From: a virus
Strand: one strand, 5' to 3'
DNA length: 46,065 nucleotides
IMG/VR virus record: IMGVR_UViG_3300035170_000019
Location: 1 to 46,065 of that record
The notes beneath the pieces were generated by a model. That model had not been told where the DNA came from, made no database searches, and worked only from the letters and a program-made list of their open reading frames with translations. Below are positions 28,316 to 36,318 of the stretch, one piece after another; position 1 is the first letter of the stretch; each line of letters starts with the position of its first letter. The translations under genes were made by a program, and so were the position numbers.

Positions 28316-28360
28316 TATGGCACCCCTACCATTGACATTCCATGGTAGGGGTGCCATAGT
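28316..28360 (+). promoter_or_regulatory. TTGACA promoter framed by a perfect 17-bp inverted repeat
   Basis: TATGGCACCCCTACCAT (28316-28332) is repeated in inverse at 28342-28358 with a nine-base centre. The centre and arm edge contain TTGACA (28332-28337), and 17 bp later comes CATAGT (28355-28360). The -35 thus sits in the loop, and the right arm runs across the spacer to the -10. This is a strong promoter under direct operator control for the gene starting at 28403. Confidence 0.8.
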
Positions 28361-28402
28361 TGGTGGTGAAGGGGAAACCAACCACTCACCAAGGAGCCCA
28401 CC

Positions 28403-28900
28403 ATGGAAGCCCTCACCGCCACCGACATCCTCGGCTTCTACGCCAACCGCCGCAACGAGTACCTCGCCATCGAAAACGGCGAATACGTCCACCTCGGCGC
28501 CGATGACATCCTCGACGGCGACCCCGTGTCGTACAACTACGTCACCACCCACCAGGGCGCCGAGGCTCAGATCCTGCTCAGTCGGGACACGATCAGCGAA
28601 GGCGACTGGTTCCCGCTCGACGAGGACGGCGCCCTCAGCCCCGAGACCGCCGCCGAAATGGCCGACATCATCAACGACGACGCTGGGATCACGCTTACCA
28701 CGGCCGTCGAGCGCGCGCACGAACTTGCCCAGCTGGCCGAGCACGCCGCCGCCGAAGCGCAGCTCTCCGCAGTCGCCCGCGCGTGCGGTGTCGCCCGCGT
28801 CGTCAGCCTGTGCGGCGGCAACCAGTCCGAGGCCGCACGGCGCCTCGGCATCGACCAGTCCACCGTTAACAAGCTCGTCAAGAAGGCGCAGGCCGCCTGA
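28403..28900 (+). CDS. Protein with C-terminal Fis-type HTH (probable autoregulator)
   Basis: A 165-residue protein after a canonical promoter and AAGGAG. The N-terminal half is acidic (ATDILGFYANRRNEYLAIEN; SEGDWFPLDEDGALSPETAA). The C-terminus carries a helix-turn-helix of the Fis/HTH_8 kind (VVSLCGGNQSEAARRLGIDQ, STVNKLVKKAQ). It may bind the 17-bp inverted repeat over its own promoter. Ends at a strong convergent terminator. An acidic N-terminal effector domain joined to a small HTH could serve a moron-type regulator; no family name is justified. Confidence 0.68.
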   Translation: MEALTATDILGFYANRRNEYLAIENGEYVHLGADDILDGDPVSYNYVTTHQGAEAQILLSRDTISEGDWFPLDEDGALSPETAAEMADIINDDAGITLTTAVERAHELAQLAEHAAAEAQLSAVARACGVARVVSLCGGNQSEAARRLGIDQSTVNKLVKKAQAA

Positions 28901-28905
28901 TTCCG

Positions 28906-28954
28906 GACACGCGAAAACGCCCGGTCGCGAGATGCGGCCGGGCGTTGGCGTGTC
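28906..28954. terminator. Convergent terminator between accessory island and lysis cassette
   Basis: Outer stem GACACGC/GCGTGTC (28906-28912, 28948-28954) and inner stem AACGCCCGG/CCGGGCGTT (28916-28924, 28938-28946). It lies between the rightward stop at 28900 and the leftward stop at 28953 and can serve both. Confidence 0.78.
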
Positions 28955-29588
28955 AGCTACAGGAGTACTGCGGCCACGGGGTGCCGGTGGTCGGCGTGCA
29001 GGTGTGAGTGTGCGGGTTGCCGACGGGCGGCGTCTCCACGTACACCCAGCCGGACGGTGCCGGACCGGACGGGCCCGCAGGACCAGTCGGACCCGGTGCG
29101 CCCGGCTCGCCGGTGGGACCTGCACTACCAGAGGGACCTGCAGCACCCGTAGGCCCGGGAGGTCCCGTGGGACCTGCAGCGCCGGACGGTCCTGCAGTAC
29201 CGGGAGCCCCGGAGGCGCCAGCAGCACCCGATGGCCCTGCAGTACCAGGGACCCCGGCCGGCCCTGCAGGACCCGGCGACCCCGGCGCACCGCTCGGACC
29301 CGAAGGACCCTCCGGACCCGTCGCACCCACCGCCCCAGGCGGCCCGACCTGAGCAATGATCTGCTGCGGCGGCGGCTGCGACGGCTCGATCCCGTGCTGC
29401 TTCAGCTGCTCCTGCGCGCCGGCCAGATTCGACGACAGCGCCGCCACGACCTTCGCCTGCTGCTGTAACTGGGCCGACGTCGCGTGCAGGTTGATGATGG
29501 TGTACACGACCAGGCCGAGGATCAGCAGCAGCGCCGCCAGCAGAATGTGCCAGAGGCGATCTCGGACCGCGCGGGTCAGAGTGACCAT
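28953..29588 (-). CDS. Membrane-anchored collagen-like protein
   Basis: A 211-residue protein in four parts: a short basic start, a membrane helix ([20 protein letters not shown], ~15-34), a coiled coil ([20 protein letters not shown], to ~70), then ~32 Gly-X-Y triplets (~82-178; [16 protein letters not shown] and so on), and a C-terminal tail with two Cys ([17 protein letters not shown]). The repeat is Pro-rich at X and Ala/Ser/Thr-rich at Y. With Arg and few charges before the helix, it would insert with the collagen part outside the cell. It should form trimers. Last gene of the leftward late operon. Confidence 0.82.
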   Translation of the reverse strand: MVTLTRAVRDRLWHILLAALLLILGLVVYTIINLHATSAQLQQQAKVVAALSSNLAGAQEQLKQHGIEPSQPPPQQIIAQVGPPGAVGATGPEGPSGPSGAPGSPGPAGPAGVPGTAGPSGAAGASGAPGTAGPSGAAGPTGPPGPTGAAGPSGSAGPTGEPGAPGPTGPAGPSGPAPSGWVYVETPPVGNPHTHTCTPTTGTPWPQYSCS

Positions 29589-29589
29589 C

Positions 29590-29922
29590 TCAATGGGCTC
29601 CCCTTGAGCTCATGTACGCTGCCCACGCGGCGGCTACCAACGTGGCGGCGATCCCGAGCACCCCGAGGATGCGGACCCATGTGTTCTGCCCGCGCTCCTC
29701 GGTCCGTTTGAACCTGGCGTCGGTCGCCTTCTCTATGTCGTCGTCGCGTTCGCGGCTGTCCCGGTCCACCTCGGCGATTTTGTCCCGGGTGTGGCTGGTC
29801 TCGGTGGTCACCATGTCGACGGTGGCCATCCGGTCCAAACGCTTGTCGACGCTTTCGAATCGCTTGTCGATGCTGTCGAACCGGTGCCGAAGCTCCCCGT
29901 CCGACATTCGCTCATCGGTCAC
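29590..29922 (-). CDS. Tail-anchored coiled-coil membrane protein (holin candidate)
   Basis: A 110-residue protein; I prefer GTG 29922 (GGGGTG five bases upstream) over ATG 29934. It begins with repeated coiled-coil units ([20 protein letters not shown]) and long charged helices, and ends with a single membrane segment ([20 protein letters not shown]) and a short basic tail. This pattern is frequent downstream of endolysin genes in actinophages, where such proteins are called holin-like; the assignment is inferred. Confidence 0.65.
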   Translation of the reverse strand: MTDERMSDGELRHRFDSIDKRFESVDKRLDRMATVDMVTTETSHTRDKIAEVDRDSRERDDDIEKATDARFKRTEERGQNTWVRILGVLGIAATLVAAAWAAYMSSRGAH

Positions 29923-29958
29923 AGCGCACCCCATTTCGCGCGCGCGTGACGCGCAAGG

Positions 29959-30213
29959 TCAGCCCTTTGCCGGTGGCGCGGGGTCGGTGGTCGGCGGCGT
30001 TGCGGGCGGAGCGGGCGGCGCCAGGACCGCGGTCACGGTCGGGAGCGGCGCGACCGGCATCAGCTGCCGCAGCCCGGTCTCAGCGGCGCCGACGAGCATC
30101 GCCCACAGCGACGACCAGCCGACGTGGCCGCCGGTCGCCAGCAGCAGGGCGACGAACGCCAGGCCGGACGTGCGGACGAACCGGAGCGCCTGCGCCTTCA
30201 CATGCGCGCTCAC
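29959..30213 (-). CDS. Holin candidate
   Basis: An 84-residue protein whose GTG start overlaps the endolysin stop. It has two hydrophobic stretches (LRFVRTSGLAFVALLLATGG, SSLWAMLVGAAETGLRQLM) and a Pro-rich, uncharged end. Size, topology and direct coupling to the endolysin make it the best holin candidate in the window. Alternatives are the proteins at 29590-29922 and 31546-31695. Confidence 0.68.
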   Translation of the reverse strand: MSAHVKAQALRFVRTSGLAFVALLLATGGHVGWSSLWAMLVGAAETGLRQLMPVAPLPTVTAVLAPPAPPATPPTTDPAPPAKG

Positions 30214-31106
30214 TTCGCCACCACCTGCAAGCCCAGGTGCGCCACGACCGCCTTGGCGACCGCGTCCGGGTCGACGCCGCCGGTCAGGTGCGGCGCCAGC
30301 GCGTTGGCCAGGGCGTTGACGTCGACCGGCGGGGCCTGCCGGGCGGCGAGTGCGTTGATGGCGTCGCGGGCCTGGCGGGCGTACAGCGCAGCCGCACGGG
30401 CGCCGCCGTCGGCCCAGATGATGGCGGACGAGTCGTCGTAGCTGCCGACGAACTCACCGGCGATCTCAGGCCACTTCTGGCCGATGCTCGGGGGGATGGC
30501 GGGCACGGTGCCTCCAGTGTTCGGGATTGGTGTGGTGGTGGCGCCCCATGCTCCAAGGGCGCCGAGGTTCATGATCTGGTTCACGTCGACCTGCACGCCG
30601 CCGACGCTCTGTTCGGTGCCGGTCTGCCGGGCGGCCGCGCGGGAGTCCCACTGTCCGCCAGACCACGCGATCGTCTGCCACGTGGCGTATCCGACGGCGG
30701 CCGCCGACTGCACGACCCTCAGACCGCCGTACACGCCGACACGCGACGCCCCATCCACCGAGGCCGCGCCGTTCAGGAACGCGACCACGATCGACGTCTG
30801 CGACGGAGAGGCGTCGAAGTCAGCCGAGTAGAAGATCCGGGCATCGGCCGGCGCACCGAGCGCGGCCGCCTGCTGCCGGGCCGAGCGCGCACATGCCACG
30901 CCCGCGCTGTAGCCGCCGAGCATGAAGTCGGCGGTGGTCTCGTAGTTCAGGACGATCGGGATCCCCGCGGCCAGCAGCTCCCGCGCCTCGGCCGCGGTGA
31001 GGTTCTTCGGCCAGCCCGGGTTCGACAGGTAGCGGAACACCACCTGGCAGCCTGCCGCCTTCAGCGCGGCCGGATCGATCCGCTCGGTGTAGTCGAAGCC
31101 GCTCAC
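30210..31106 (-). CDS. Endolysin, DUF1906 (Rv2525c-like) glycoside-hydrolase domain
   Basis: A 298-residue lysin from GTG 31106. The N-terminal ~195 residues form a TIM-barrel of the DUF1906 type: VSGFDYTERIDPAALKAAGC, VVFRYLSNPGWPKNLTAAEA, GIPIVLNYETTADFMLGGYS, FYSADFD and GGVQVDVNQ; the Asp in GFDY and the Glu in NYET are the likely acid residues. No signal peptide. A linker with PNTGGTVPAIPPSIGQKW leads to a helical C-terminal part with PHLTGGVDPDAVAKAVVAHL, possibly for wall binding or oligomerisation. It should cut peptidoglycan glycan strands. Confidence 0.82.
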   Translation of the reverse strand: MSGFDYTERIDPAALKAAGCQVVFRYLSNPGWPKNLTAAEARELLAAGIPIVLNYETTADFMLGGYSAGVACARSARQQAAALGAPADARIFYSADFDASPSQTSIVVAFLNGAASVDGASRVGVYGGLRVVQSAAAVGYATWQTIAWSGGQWDSRAAARQTGTEQSVGGVQVDVNQIMNLGALGAWGATTTPIPNTGGTVPAIPPSIGQKWPEIAGEFVGSYDDSSAIIWADGGARAAALYARQARDAINALAARQAPPVDVNALANALAPHLTGGVDPDAVAKAVVAHLGLQVVAK

Positions 31107-31549
31107 GGCTTCACCTGCCGCGCCGGGACGAACTCGGCCGCCGGTGCGGAACCGTCCTTCATCCAGCGGTTCGCCTCCCACAGCGCGGCAGGCAGGACGT
31201 GTACGCCCAGCTTGGTCCTGTGGTGGGTCGCGCACAGCACCTCGAGGTTGCCGGGACTCTCGGCCCAGCGCTGGAAGTCCTCATCGTTCTCGAAGTGCAG
31301 GCCGAGCGCGCGCTCGAGCTTGTGCGAGTCGGCGCTGTTGATCTGCGAAAACTCCACATGCGTGTGGTGCAGCTCAGCCTCGCCCTCGCACCGGGAGTCG
31401 CCGATGACGCACTTCCACAAGCCCTGTCGCTTCAGGCGCGCCTTCGCCTGCTCAAACAGGTGATAGTGCGGGTCGTCCTCACGCGGGGCGTGGTCTGGGA
31501 CGTGGGACAGGATGTGCAGGGTCTGCATTTGGTCGTGCGCTGCGGTCAC
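31103..31549 (-). CDS. HNH-like endonuclease or HNH-fold protein in lysis cassette
   Basis: A 148-residue protein from GTG 31549, coupled by four-base overlaps to both neighbours. It contains GLWKCVIGDSRCEGEAELHH, THVEFSQ, and LEVLCATHHRTKLGVH: two Cys and a HH-x-H block followed by CxxHH, as in HNH nucleases. Its tight coupling in the operon differs from the free-standing HNH at 5891 and suggests a native role, not a homing element. Function in lysis or packaging is unknown. Confidence 0.7.
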   Translation of the reverse strand: MTAAHDQMQTLHILSHVPDHAPREDDPHYHLFEQAKARLKRQGLWKCVIGDSRCEGEAELHHTHVEFSQINSADSHKLERALGLHFENDEDFQRWAESPGNLEVLCATHHRTKLGVHVLPAALWEANRWMKDGSAPAAEFVPARQVKP

Positions 31550-31695
31550 TGCTGTTTCGCCTCCTCGATCGCACGGGCCACGTGCGCCTTGATCTTCCGG
31601 TGGTGCCATGCGAACGCGATCGGCAGGCAGAGCGCCGACGCCGCCAGGTTCGGCCACACCGGGCCCCACAGGTCCCGGTAGAACAGCGTCCACAC
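31546..31695 (-). CDS. 49-residue membrane microprotein
   Basis: A short protein from GTG 31695, with GAGGAGG four bases upstream and GTGA overlap at its stop. One membrane segment (VWPNLAASALCLPIAFAWHH) is followed by a basic amphipathic helix (RKIKAHVARAIEEAKQ). This N-out or N-in single-span topology fits small holin-type or pinholin-type proteins. Possible part of lysis timing. Confidence 0.65.
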   Translation of the reverse strand: MWTLFYRDLWGPVWPNLAASALCLPIAFAWHHRKIKAHVARAIEEAKQQ

Positions 31696-31735
31696 GGCGC
31701 CTCCTCGCACTCCAGTTCGAATAATGGTATCGACT

Positions 31736-32935
31736 TCACAGCTTGCTGACGTCGACCGCACCGGCCATCGCCAGCATCCCGGCCGCGTTCGGGTGGATGT
31801 GGCCGGAGTCGTCGTACATCCCGGCCAGCGCGGCCCCGGCGCCGACGGCCGAGTCGAAGTCGGCGACGCCGTCAGCGCCGCTCGATCCGGCCCGCACCCA
31901 GGCGTTGTACGCCAGCCGCTGCGTCTCGAACGCCGAGGTACACAGTGACGCGCCCGCGCACGGCGTGATGGTCGACAACAGCACCCGCAGCCCCGCCGTG
32001 TGAGCCGACGCCACCAGGGCCGCCTGTGCGGACTCCAGAGCTGCCGCCGACGCCCCGGCGCGCAGATCGTTGATGCCGCCCGCGTCGATGACCGTCCGGA
32101 CGCCGGTGACGCCGAGGACGTCATGCTGCCAGCGGTGCTGGAGCGACGGGCCGCCGCCGCTGCCGAGGTCGGCCATCACCTGGTTGCCGCTAATGCCCTC
32201 GTTGACCACGGCCAGGCCGGAGCGGCGCGCCAGGTAGTCCGGCCAGCGGGTGTCGGTGTCGATCGGGGTGCCGCCGGTATCGGTGATGGAGTCGCCGACC
32301 GCCACGACCGTCTGAGCCGTGGCAGAGTTGGTCTCGACGCCCGCGACGTAACTCTCGAACCCGAAGGTGTTGTTCACCGGCGGGGCCGTCATCATCGTCG
32401 CGTCCTGGCCAACGATGTTGTATTCCGTGTCCTGGCTGTACGTGTGCGCGTTTGCCGTCTGCACCGCTGGCGTCGGCGGGAGGAACAGCGACACGAGCAA
32501 GCGCTCGCCGGGCGTTGTTGTGTATGTGAGCGGGTCGGACGTCGCCTCGGCCCCGGCCGCCATCGTCACCGACGTGGAGCCGTTGAACGTGACCGCGACC
32601 GGCGTCCCGGCCGACTGCGCGCCGTTGAGCTGCTGCGCCACCGACACGTGCGCCAGCGTGACCGCGTCGGACGCGAACTCGTCCGACAGGTGCACCCGCA
32701 GCTGCGTCCCGCCGAGGACAACGGACACCTCCTCGCGCAGCGTCATGTTCGACCAGCCGGCGCCGCCAGACCCGACCGGCATGCCGTGGTCGATTGCGTA
32801 GCCGCCGGACTGCGTCCACGGGCCGGCAGGCGCGCAGATCTGGCCCGAGGACGCGGCGGCCGGTGCGCTAATAGCGAGCGCGCCGGCCAGCGCCGCAGCG
32901 GCAAGCTTCAAGTAGCGGTTCAAGTTCAGCCCCAT
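31736..32935 (-). CDS. Secreted SGNH/GDSL-type hydrolase
   Basis: A 399-residue protein with a clear signal peptide (basic start NRYLKLAAAALAGALAISAP, then AAASSGQ). A beta-rich segment (~60-200) precedes the SGNH domain: block I VAVGDSITD with Ser 216, block II GISGNQ, block III GGINDL and block V HIHPNAAG with His 381. The Asp normally three residues before that His is Gly 378; Asp 375/376 may replace it. Such proteins remove acyl or acetyl groups from sugars or lipids. The gene overlaps the tail-tip gene by ten bases. A signal peptide is odd for a virion part, so it is either exported by the host or used in lysis. Confidence 0.85.
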   Translation of the reverse strand: MGLNLNRYLKLAAAALAGALAISAPAAASSGQICAPAGPWTQSGGYAIDHGMPVGSGGAGWSNMTLREEVSVVLGGTQLRVHLSDEFASDAVTLAHVSVAQQLNGAQSAGTPVAVTFNGSTSVTMAAGAEATSDPLTYTTTPGERLLVSLFLPPTPAVQTANAHTYSQDTEYNIVGQDATMMTAPPVNNTFGFESYVAGVETNSATAQTVVAVGDSITDTGGTPIDTDTRWPDYLARRSGLAVVNEGISGNQVMADLGSGGGPSLQHRWQHDVLGVTGVRTVIDAGGINDLRAGASAAALESAQAALVASAHTAGLRVLLSTITPCAGASLCTSAFETQRLAYNAWVRAGSSGADGVADFDSAVGAGAALAGMYDDSGHIHPNAAGMLAMAGAVDVSKL

Positions 32936-33471
32936 CCGTAGATGCTCAGTGCCGATCCGGCAACAAAGTTCCCTGCGTCAGGCAGCAGGGTGACGGTGGT
33001 AATCGCGGCGGCCTGGTTCCAGACCCCGCCGTGAGTTGCCGTGTAGTAAGTCGACCCGCTACAAGCCAGCGCGGAGTTCGCGACCATCGACTTCGCTATA
33101 GCCGTCGACGAGACGTTCCCGATCGAGAACTTGCCGCTGGCGAAGTAGCCCGTAGTGTCGGAGGCTCCCGCGCACAGCCCCATCTGAATGATGGTCACCA
33201 GGGATGCCCCGGAGTTGCCGGCAACACCACCGACGACGTTTTCCCACTGATAGTGGGCCGCGGTGTCGGCGTTGAACTGCATCCAGCAGAACGCGCCGCC
33301 GCCGCCGACGTCTTTACGTGTTGTGAAAACGCCTTCGAGGTGGTTGAAACCGGTCGGAATCGCGGCCGTGATGAACGGCTGCGAGACGGTCAGGACGGTG
33401 GAACTCAGCAACTGGGGCATGTTTGCGTTCAGTTGCGACGCGAGCAGGCGCTGACCTGCGGTAAATGGCAC
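32926..33471 (-). CDS. Tail-tip or fibre protein
   Basis: A 181-residue beta-rich protein. It starts FTAGQRLLASQLNANMPQLL, a short N-terminal motif common to many actinophage tail and fibre proteins, and continues with a fold rich in Gly, Ser and Thr (SASLVTIIQMGLCAG-like segments; TTVTLLPDAGNFVAGSALSI). It is probably surface-exposed at the tail end and could contact the host. Placed between the large minor tail protein and the SGNH hydrolase. Confidence 0.68.
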   Translation of the reverse strand: MPFTAGQRLLASQLNANMPQLLSSTVLTVSQPFITAAIPTGFNHLEGVFTTRKDVGGGGAFCWMQFNADTAAHYQWENVVGGVAGNSGASLVTIIQMGLCAGASDTTGYFASGKFSIGNVSSTAIAKSMVANSALACSGSTYYTATHGGVWNQAAAITTVTLLPDAGNFVAGSALSIYGWG

Positions 33472-33484
33472 AACTACCTCCCTT

Positions 33485-35803
33485 CTAGAGACTCAGGATC
33501 ATGGGTTGCCGCAGGCGTACATCAGTGCCTGCGGTCTGGGGTTTCACCACGCCGTTCACGGACCGCGTCACGGTGAACGACTGCGGGCTCGCCGCGCCGG
33601 TGATGTTGGTGACGGTCATCCGCTCGCCGCCGACCGAGATGTCGAACGGGAAGTCACCGGCGCTGGTGGTCCACAGCGGCGAGCCGGTGGCCGTGCCCGT
33701 CGTCGCCACACTGATCGTGGTCTCGGTGCCGAGCGGATACGCCCCGGACAGCGTCGAGCCGTCAGTGTCCGCATGGCCGAGCACGGTGTCTTCCAGAATC
33801 GCGATCTCATACGGCGACTCCGGCGAGCAGTTGATCACCATGTCGTGTTCGTAGATGCCGAGCGTCTCGCTGTAGCCCTGCACGATCAGGCTGATCGGGT
33901 CGGGCGGCAACTCCGGCGGCGGGTTGGTGATGACGATGCGGTCGCCGATGTCCAGCGTCAGCGCGGCGTTCAGCATGTCGACGTTGGACGTGAACGTGGG
34001 GTGCCGCAGGTTCAGGGAGATCTGCGGATACCGCGGCTCGTCCACCGTTCCCAGGTGCAGCCGCCACCCGGCCGCATCCGACAGCAGTCCGTCAGAGGCC
34101 AGCGACAGCTGATACTGCGTCTGGTAGTCGCCGACACCGGCCGGCGGGGGTTGGATTGACAGGGCGCCGGTTGTCAGGGTCTGCGTCGCCGTGGAGCCGC
34201 CGAGGCGGGACGCGATGATGTCGTTCCGCGTCTGCTGATCATCGTCGACCGGGTTCAGCGGCGCCGACAACTGGTGTTGGGAGTGGTCCAGCGTCAGGCG
34301 CGGTGTCTGGTTGTACAGCGATGCGCGGGTGCGGATGGCCACGCCAAGTTGGTCGGGCGGCTCAAACATCAGCCCCGCGGTGGTGTCGGGCACCTGCTGG
34401 AGCAGCGTCGAGAAGGTGCCGATGGTCTGGTTGCCCATGCCGACCGGTGGTTTTGGGCCAGGGTCAATGTCGTAGCCGAGCGGGGAGGCGACCACGACCG
34501 GGTTGATGTTCTGCTCCAGGCACAGGCGCGTGAACCGGGAAGTGGTGTAAAGACCATCGTGCGTCTGGACCGCGTCCGGCGGCTCGCCAGACCATGCGGC
34601 CATCGGCCCGTAAAGATCGAAAAGGCTATCCCATGTCGGCTGGTAGGAAACATGCCCGATAGCCATGGCGGTAACACCGACGGGCGCGGTTGGTATGTGG
34701 TTGTTGATGGTCAAGCTCGCGGCCTGGCCGACCGTTCCCGCAATCGATCCGGACGCAAGGATGGTCCCAACCGTCGCCCCGGGCGCTAGGATCACCAAAG
34801 CCCACGTGATGTTCGAACCGGCCTGTATGAGCTCCGCCGAGATGCGGAAGAACTGGCCGTTCATGTTCGATCCGGTCGCAGTGCCGAACAAGGTGTTGCC
34901 GTTGGCGTCCTTGCCAAGGATTTCGAACGAGCCGCTGTTGAGGCTGTCGTAGGCAAGCTCGAGCAGCGCAACCGTGCCGTTGGTAGACAGCCACCCGATC
35001 GCCCCCGCATTGTCGCCGCCGGGCGGTATCGCCATCAGGAATCGCAGCACGTTGGCTGTTGTGTTCGTGGTTGGTGGAATCGGCGCAGACCACGAAGATC
35101 CGTTCACCAGCGGCAGCGGCGCCGAGCAGGCAAACGTCGTATTCGACGCCAATGTCGGCGTTCCGCTGACCGACAGTGGCGTACCGCCGGACAGCGCTGA
35201 CGCGAACGACGTAGAGCCCACCGGGTCCTCGCACGGCCAGTAGGCAGTGACGAGCGAGCCGGTGAAGCCACTCGTCAGTGCCCGCTCCATCGGCGACCGC
35301 AGCGGCGCAGAGCCCTGCTGCAACCGCCGCAGAGGCCCGGCAGCAGTGATCTGCTCGTACACGTCCCGGCCGGAGATGTCCGACGTGGTGGGCCACGCCG
35401 GGACCTCGCCGGTATACCGGTAGCGCCGCACGCCGTTGTTCAGCCTCGACACCCTGATCGGCGTGTTGCGACCGATCAGCTTGTAATACGGCCCGGTCGG
35501 GTTGCGCGGCGTGAACGGGCCGCCGCGGTTGTTCAGCGTCAGCCCGCACGTCTGCGGCGGGACCTGGCTGGTCTCGTTCGACCGGCCGCGGCTGATGCGG
35601 ATGCGGTCGCGGTAGTACACCTGCGGCGAGATGTCCACCCAGCCGTAGGCGCCCATGTACAGCTCGACCTTCAGGCCGATGACGTCGCCAGTGCCGCCGT
35701 CGACGCCGCCGCTGCCAACGACGGCCGCCGGCGCAGCACCCGGCAACGTGCCGGGCAGGGCACGCTTTCCGGGCGCCGAGATGCGAGCGGCGAGACTACT
35801 CAC
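33485..35803 (-). CDS. Large minor tail protein (tail tip)
   Basis: A 772-residue structural protein. The N-terminal part (KVELYMGAYGWVDISPQVYY, RDRIRISRGRSNETSQVPPQ, LTLNNRGGPFTPRNPTGPYY) is typical of actinophage minor tail proteins that open the tail tip. A middle part with a lectin-like beta sandwich (WSAPIPPTTNTTANVLRFLM) follows, then tail-tip folds (LDIGDRIVITNPPPELPPDP; LIVQGYSETLGIYEHDMVIN), and an end with ISVGGERMTVTNITG and TVTRSVNGV. Placement two genes after the tape measure agrees. Confidence 0.82.
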   Translation of the reverse strand: MSSLAARISAPGKRALPGTLPGAAPAAVVGSGGVDGGTGDVIGLKVELYMGAYGWVDISPQVYYRDRIRISRGRSNETSQVPPQTCGLTLNNRGGPFTPRNPTGPYYKLIGRNTPIRVSRLNNGVRRYRYTGEVPAWPTTSDISGRDVYEQITAAGPLRRLQQGSAPLRSPMERALTSGFTGSLVTAYWPCEDPVGSTSFASALSGGTPLSVSGTPTLASNTTFACSAPLPLVNGSSWSAPIPPTTNTTANVLRFLMAIPPGGDNAGAIGWLSTNGTVALLELAYDSLNSGSFEILGKDANGNTLFGTATGSNMNGQFFRISAELIQAGSNITWALVILAPGATVGTILASGSIAGTVGQAASLTINNHIPTAPVGVTAMAIGHVSYQPTWDSLFDLYGPMAAWSGEPPDAVQTHDGLYTTSRFTRLCLEQNINPVVVASPLGYDIDPGPKPPVGMGNQTIGTFSTLLQQVPDTTAGLMFEPPDQLGVAIRTRASLYNQTPRLTLDHSQHQLSAPLNPVDDDQQTRNDIIASRLGGSTATQTLTTGALSIQPPPAGVGDYQTQYQLSLASDGLLSDAAGWRLHLGTVDEPRYPQISLNLRHPTFTSNVDMLNAALTLDIGDRIVITNPPPELPPDPISLIVQGYSETLGIYEHDMVINCSPESPYEIAILEDTVLGHADTDGSTLSGAYPLGTETTISVATTGTATGSPLWTTSAGDFPFDISVGGERMTVTNITGAASPQSFTVTRSVNGVVKPQTAGTDVRLRQPMILSL

Positions 35804-36306
35804 TATTCATCCCACACCACGTAGCAGTTCATGTTCACGGCGCCGCCGAACGTGACGCGCACCCGCAAAAACTTGCTGATGTCCACGACCGGCCGGGCGT
35901 CGGGCATCCACTCGTAGTCGTACTGAAGATCCGTCGCCCCGGCGCTGGACGGGATCAGCCCGACGTCGAACACGCGGCTGGCGGTGGTCGTACCCTCGGC
36001 CGAGGCGGTGTAGCCGGTCGCGCCCGTCCCCAGGGTCATGAGCGATGCGGGGATGCCGGGCTGGAGCGGCATGACCCCGGCCGCGACGTGAGCGGTGACG
36101 GTCGCGGCGACGTCGGTCTGGAGCAGCTCGACCTGTCCGGCGCTGCCGGGGACCGCGTCGAGGGTGTAGCCCCATGACACGAGCTGGATCATTCGTGTCG
36201 ACGGGGTGGCGACCTGGAGCATCGTCTTGATGGCGGTGCCCGTAGTGACCTTTACCAGCGCCGCCGTTGTGGGCGCGGCGCCATTCCAGCATATAAAGCG
36301 GTGCAC
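35803..36306 (-). CDS. Tail protein downstream of tape measure
   Basis: A 167-residue protein from GTG 36306, overlapping the next gene by one base. Beta-rich with Ala/Thr (ALVKVTTGTAIKTMLQVATP, STRMIQLVSWGYTLDAVPGS, SKFLRVRVTFGGAVNMN). Such proteins directly after the tape measure in Streptomyces phages are structural, possibly equivalent to a distal tail part. No firm family. Confidence 0.65.
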   Translation of the reverse strand: MHRFICWNGAAPTTAALVKVTTGTAIKTMLQVATPSTRMIQLVSWGYTLDAVPGSAGQVELLQTDVAATVTAHVAAGVMPLQPGIPASLMTLGTGATGYTASAEGTTTASRVFDVGLIPSSAGATDLQYDYEWMPDARPVVDISKFLRVRVTFGGAVNMNCYVVWDE

Positions 36307-36318
36307 GGTGGTTTCTCC

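Noticed and set aside
29000-29350. GC-rich period-9 repeats as a tandem-repeat element
   Set aside because: The period comes from Gly-X-Y codons of the collagen-like protein in the leftward frame, not a separate repeat element.
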